A stretch of 14,086 nucleotides of DNA from an uncultured Bacilli bacterium (GTDB taxonomy: Bacteria > Bacillota_I > Bacilli_A > RF39 > UBA660). The notes under the pieces are model-generated. The model was given only the letters and a program-made list of their open reading frames with translations. It had not been told where the DNA came from and did no database searches. Location of the stretch: positions 1 through 14,086 of the forward strand of contig CANTWQ010000022.1 of assembly GCA_947853365.1 (NCBI GenBank). Reading direction: 5' to 3'. This document shows, in pieces, positions 12,841-14,086 of the stretch; the stretch's first letter is position 1, and every line of letters starts with the position of its first letter. The position numbers were made by a program, and so were the translations under genes.

Positions 12841-13991
12841 TATTCGTTTCCTGCTTTAATATGAATTCCCATTTCTTTGGCTTGCTCAATCGTTTTGATT
12901 TCTAATTTGTTATAATGCGTTAAGCGAGACGCAAGACGGGCATTTAATCCTTTTTTACCAATTGCCAAAGAGAAATTATCTTTGTCCGCAACGACGATGG
13001 CTTCTTGTTTTTTCGGATCCGTTACTAATACCGTTAAGTTTTTGGCTGGACTTAAGGCATTGGCAATAAAGATAGCTGGATCTTTATCGTACTTGACCAC
13101 ATCTAACTTTTCACCATTGAGTTCGGTAATAATACGGGCAATTCGACTTCCCTTTTCACCAATACAAGCACCGATTGGATCGACATTGATTTTTTCAGAA
13201 TAGACTGCAACTTTACTACGTACCCCTGCTTCCCGAGCTATACTATAGATCATGACTGTTCCATCGTTAATTTCGGGAATTTCTAATTCAAATAGACGTT
13301 TGACAAAACCATAATGTCTTCTCGACAATAAAATCAAAATGCCTTTTCCCGAACAATCTACTTTGCTGACATAAACTTTAATCTGTTTCCCCATTTCGAT
13401 CTTTTCACCAGGAATACATTCTTTCTTCGGTAAAATACCATTGCTTCTACCGAGATTGACAAAGTAGTTATCCGTATCTTCTAGTTCTACCGTTCCAATC
13501 ATCAACTCATCTTGTTTATCACCAAATTCTTGCATAATCGAATTCTTTTCAGCTTCTCTTATTTTTTGAATCAACACTTGTTTGGCAGTCGATGTTGCAA
13601 CACGTCCAAAATCTTTTGGTGTTACTTCGGTATCGATTGTACCTCCTACTTCGGCAAGTTTATCTCGTTTTAATGCTTCACTTAAAGTGATTTCTAATTC
13701 CGGATCAAACTCTAACACTTCGATTGGATTTCCTTCTTCATCCAATTCTGGATTTTCATTTAATTCATCATAATCCATATGTTCCTTTTCATCGGGAACA
13801 ATCGTCAAATACGAATAGACATGAATATCACCCGTATCTTTGTTAATGACAACTTTTACATTCGTTGCCCCATAATTCTTTTTGTAAGCTGCAGTTAACG
13901 CTTGCTCCATAAACGTAAATACTTCATCTCTTGGAATTGCTTTTTCTTTTTCAATTAAATCCACTGCTTTTAAAAACTCTTTACCGTTCAT
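12840..13991 (-). CDS. nusA: Transcription termination/antitermination factor NusA
   Basis: A 383-residue RNA polymerase-associated factor for pausing, termination and antitermination. N-terminal polymerase-binding domain (about 1-135) ends in EVTPKDFGRVATSTAKQVL. The S1 domain (about 145-205) includes MIGTVELEDTDNYFVNLGR. KH1 has IGACIGEKGSRIARIITELNGEKLD and KH2 has SLAIGKKGLNARLASRL, both with intact GxxG loops. There is no C-terminal acidic repeat, as usual in Gram-positives. An acidic insertion (about residues 66-95, rich in Asp/Glu/Asn) lengthens the N-terminal domain by about 25 residues compared with Bacillus NusA. AGGAG lies about 8 nt before ATG. It overlaps the end of rimP by 11 nt and the start of the next gene by 1 nt. 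Confidence 0.95.
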   Translation of the reverse strand: MNGKEFLKAVDLIEKEKAIPRDEVFTFMEQALTAAYKKNYGATNVKVVINKDTGDIHVYSYLTIVPDEKEHMDYDELNENPELDEEGNPIEVLEFDPELEITLSEALKRDKLAEVGGTIDTEVTPKDFGRVATSTAKQVLIQKIREAEKNSIMQEFGDKQDELMIGTVELEDTDNYFVNLGRSNGILPKKECIPGEKIEMGKQIKVYVSKVDCSGKGILILLSRRHYGFVKRLFELEIPEINDGTVMIYSIAREAGVRSKVAVYSEKINVDPIGACIGEKGSRIARIITELNGEKLDVVKYDKDPAIFIANALSPAKNLTVLVTDPKKQEAIVVADKDNFSLAIGKKGLNARLASRLTHYNKLEIKTIEQAKEMGIHIKAGNE

Positions 13992-14086
13992 CTTTCATTT
14001 CTCCTTTTTCTTTGGCATATACATCTAAAATATAGGTATCATCTACAATATCACTTTTATCTAATAAAGGATTGATAATTCTAGTT
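13981..14086 (-). CDS. rimP: Ribosome maturation factor RimP-like protein, C-terminal end (cut by window edge)
   Basis: The last 34 codons plus stop are present, reading TRIINPLLDKSDIVDDTYIL and then DVYAKEKGEMKDER. The first part aligns with the RimP N-domain motif that in other bacteria reads roughly 'SRxIxxxLDxxDxIxxxYxLEVSSPG', and rimP is the expected gene directly upstream of nusA. In ordinary RimP this motif is followed by a C-terminal SH3-like domain of about 70 residues; here the gene stops about 12 residues after it. The protein therefore appears to consist of the N-domain only. The TAA (13981-13983) lies inside nusA. Confidence 0.7.
   Translation of the reverse strand, partial: TRIINPLLDKSDIVDDTYILDVYAKEKGEMKDER

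Overview
The window is a compact, AT-rich chromosomal segment of a Gram-positive bacterium of the Bacillota (Firmicutes). Lineage evidence is a complete sporulation sigma factor K gene, the nusA-ylxR-infB order, AGGAGG-type ribosome binding sites and mainly AT-rich codons. A relative of the Erysipelotrichia or another gut-type Bacilli lineage is the best guess, but no 16S rRNA or other marker is present to fix it. Stop codons TAA, TAG and TGA are all used at natural gene ends, so the standard bacterial code applies.

Layout. On the minus strand at the right edge is the translation/transcription cluster: the end of an apparently one-domain rimP, nusA, an unrecognised 168-residue gene, ylxR (rnpM) and infB. 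The genes overlap or nearly touch, and the cluster closes with a hairpin terminator at infB. The usual continuation infB-rbfA-truB is broken twice. First, a block of two paralogous AAA+/DUF4143 ATPase genes lies between infB and rbfA, one intact and one a pseudogene. Second, an unrecognised 199-residue gene on the opposite strand lies between rbfA and truB. rbfA therefore has its own promoter. truB is translationally coupled to murE, and murE converges on ppa (inorganic pyrophosphatase). Left of ppa, divergently, is sigK, then a TIM-barrel protein of the endonuclease IV type that has lost several metal ligands, then a membrane-anchored polysaccharide deacetylase with Ig-like repeats, and finally the first 18 codons of a yqeG-like phosphatase gene.

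Functional picture. The genes serve ribosome and tRNA maturation (rimP, nusA, ylxR, infB, rbfA, truB), wall precursor synthesis and wall modification (murE, deacetylase), phosphate metabolism (ppa) and late mother-cell sporulation (sigK). The ATPase block looks like accessory DNA inserted into the core.

Regulatory DNA is unusually legible. Seven housekeeping-type promoters and one SigE-like promoter can be placed for core genes, most with very short predicted leaders (about 11-18 nt). Two divergent promoters (truB and the 199-residue gene) appear to share one palindromic -35 box, TTGCAA, with 17-bp spacers on each side. Four terminator hairpins overlap coding sequence, three of them with a stop codon inside the hairpin. 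No stretch of more than 300 bases lacks a gene; the longest gap is about 170 bases upstream of the intact ATPase. I see no tRNA, rRNA, CRISPR array, transposase or riboswitch.
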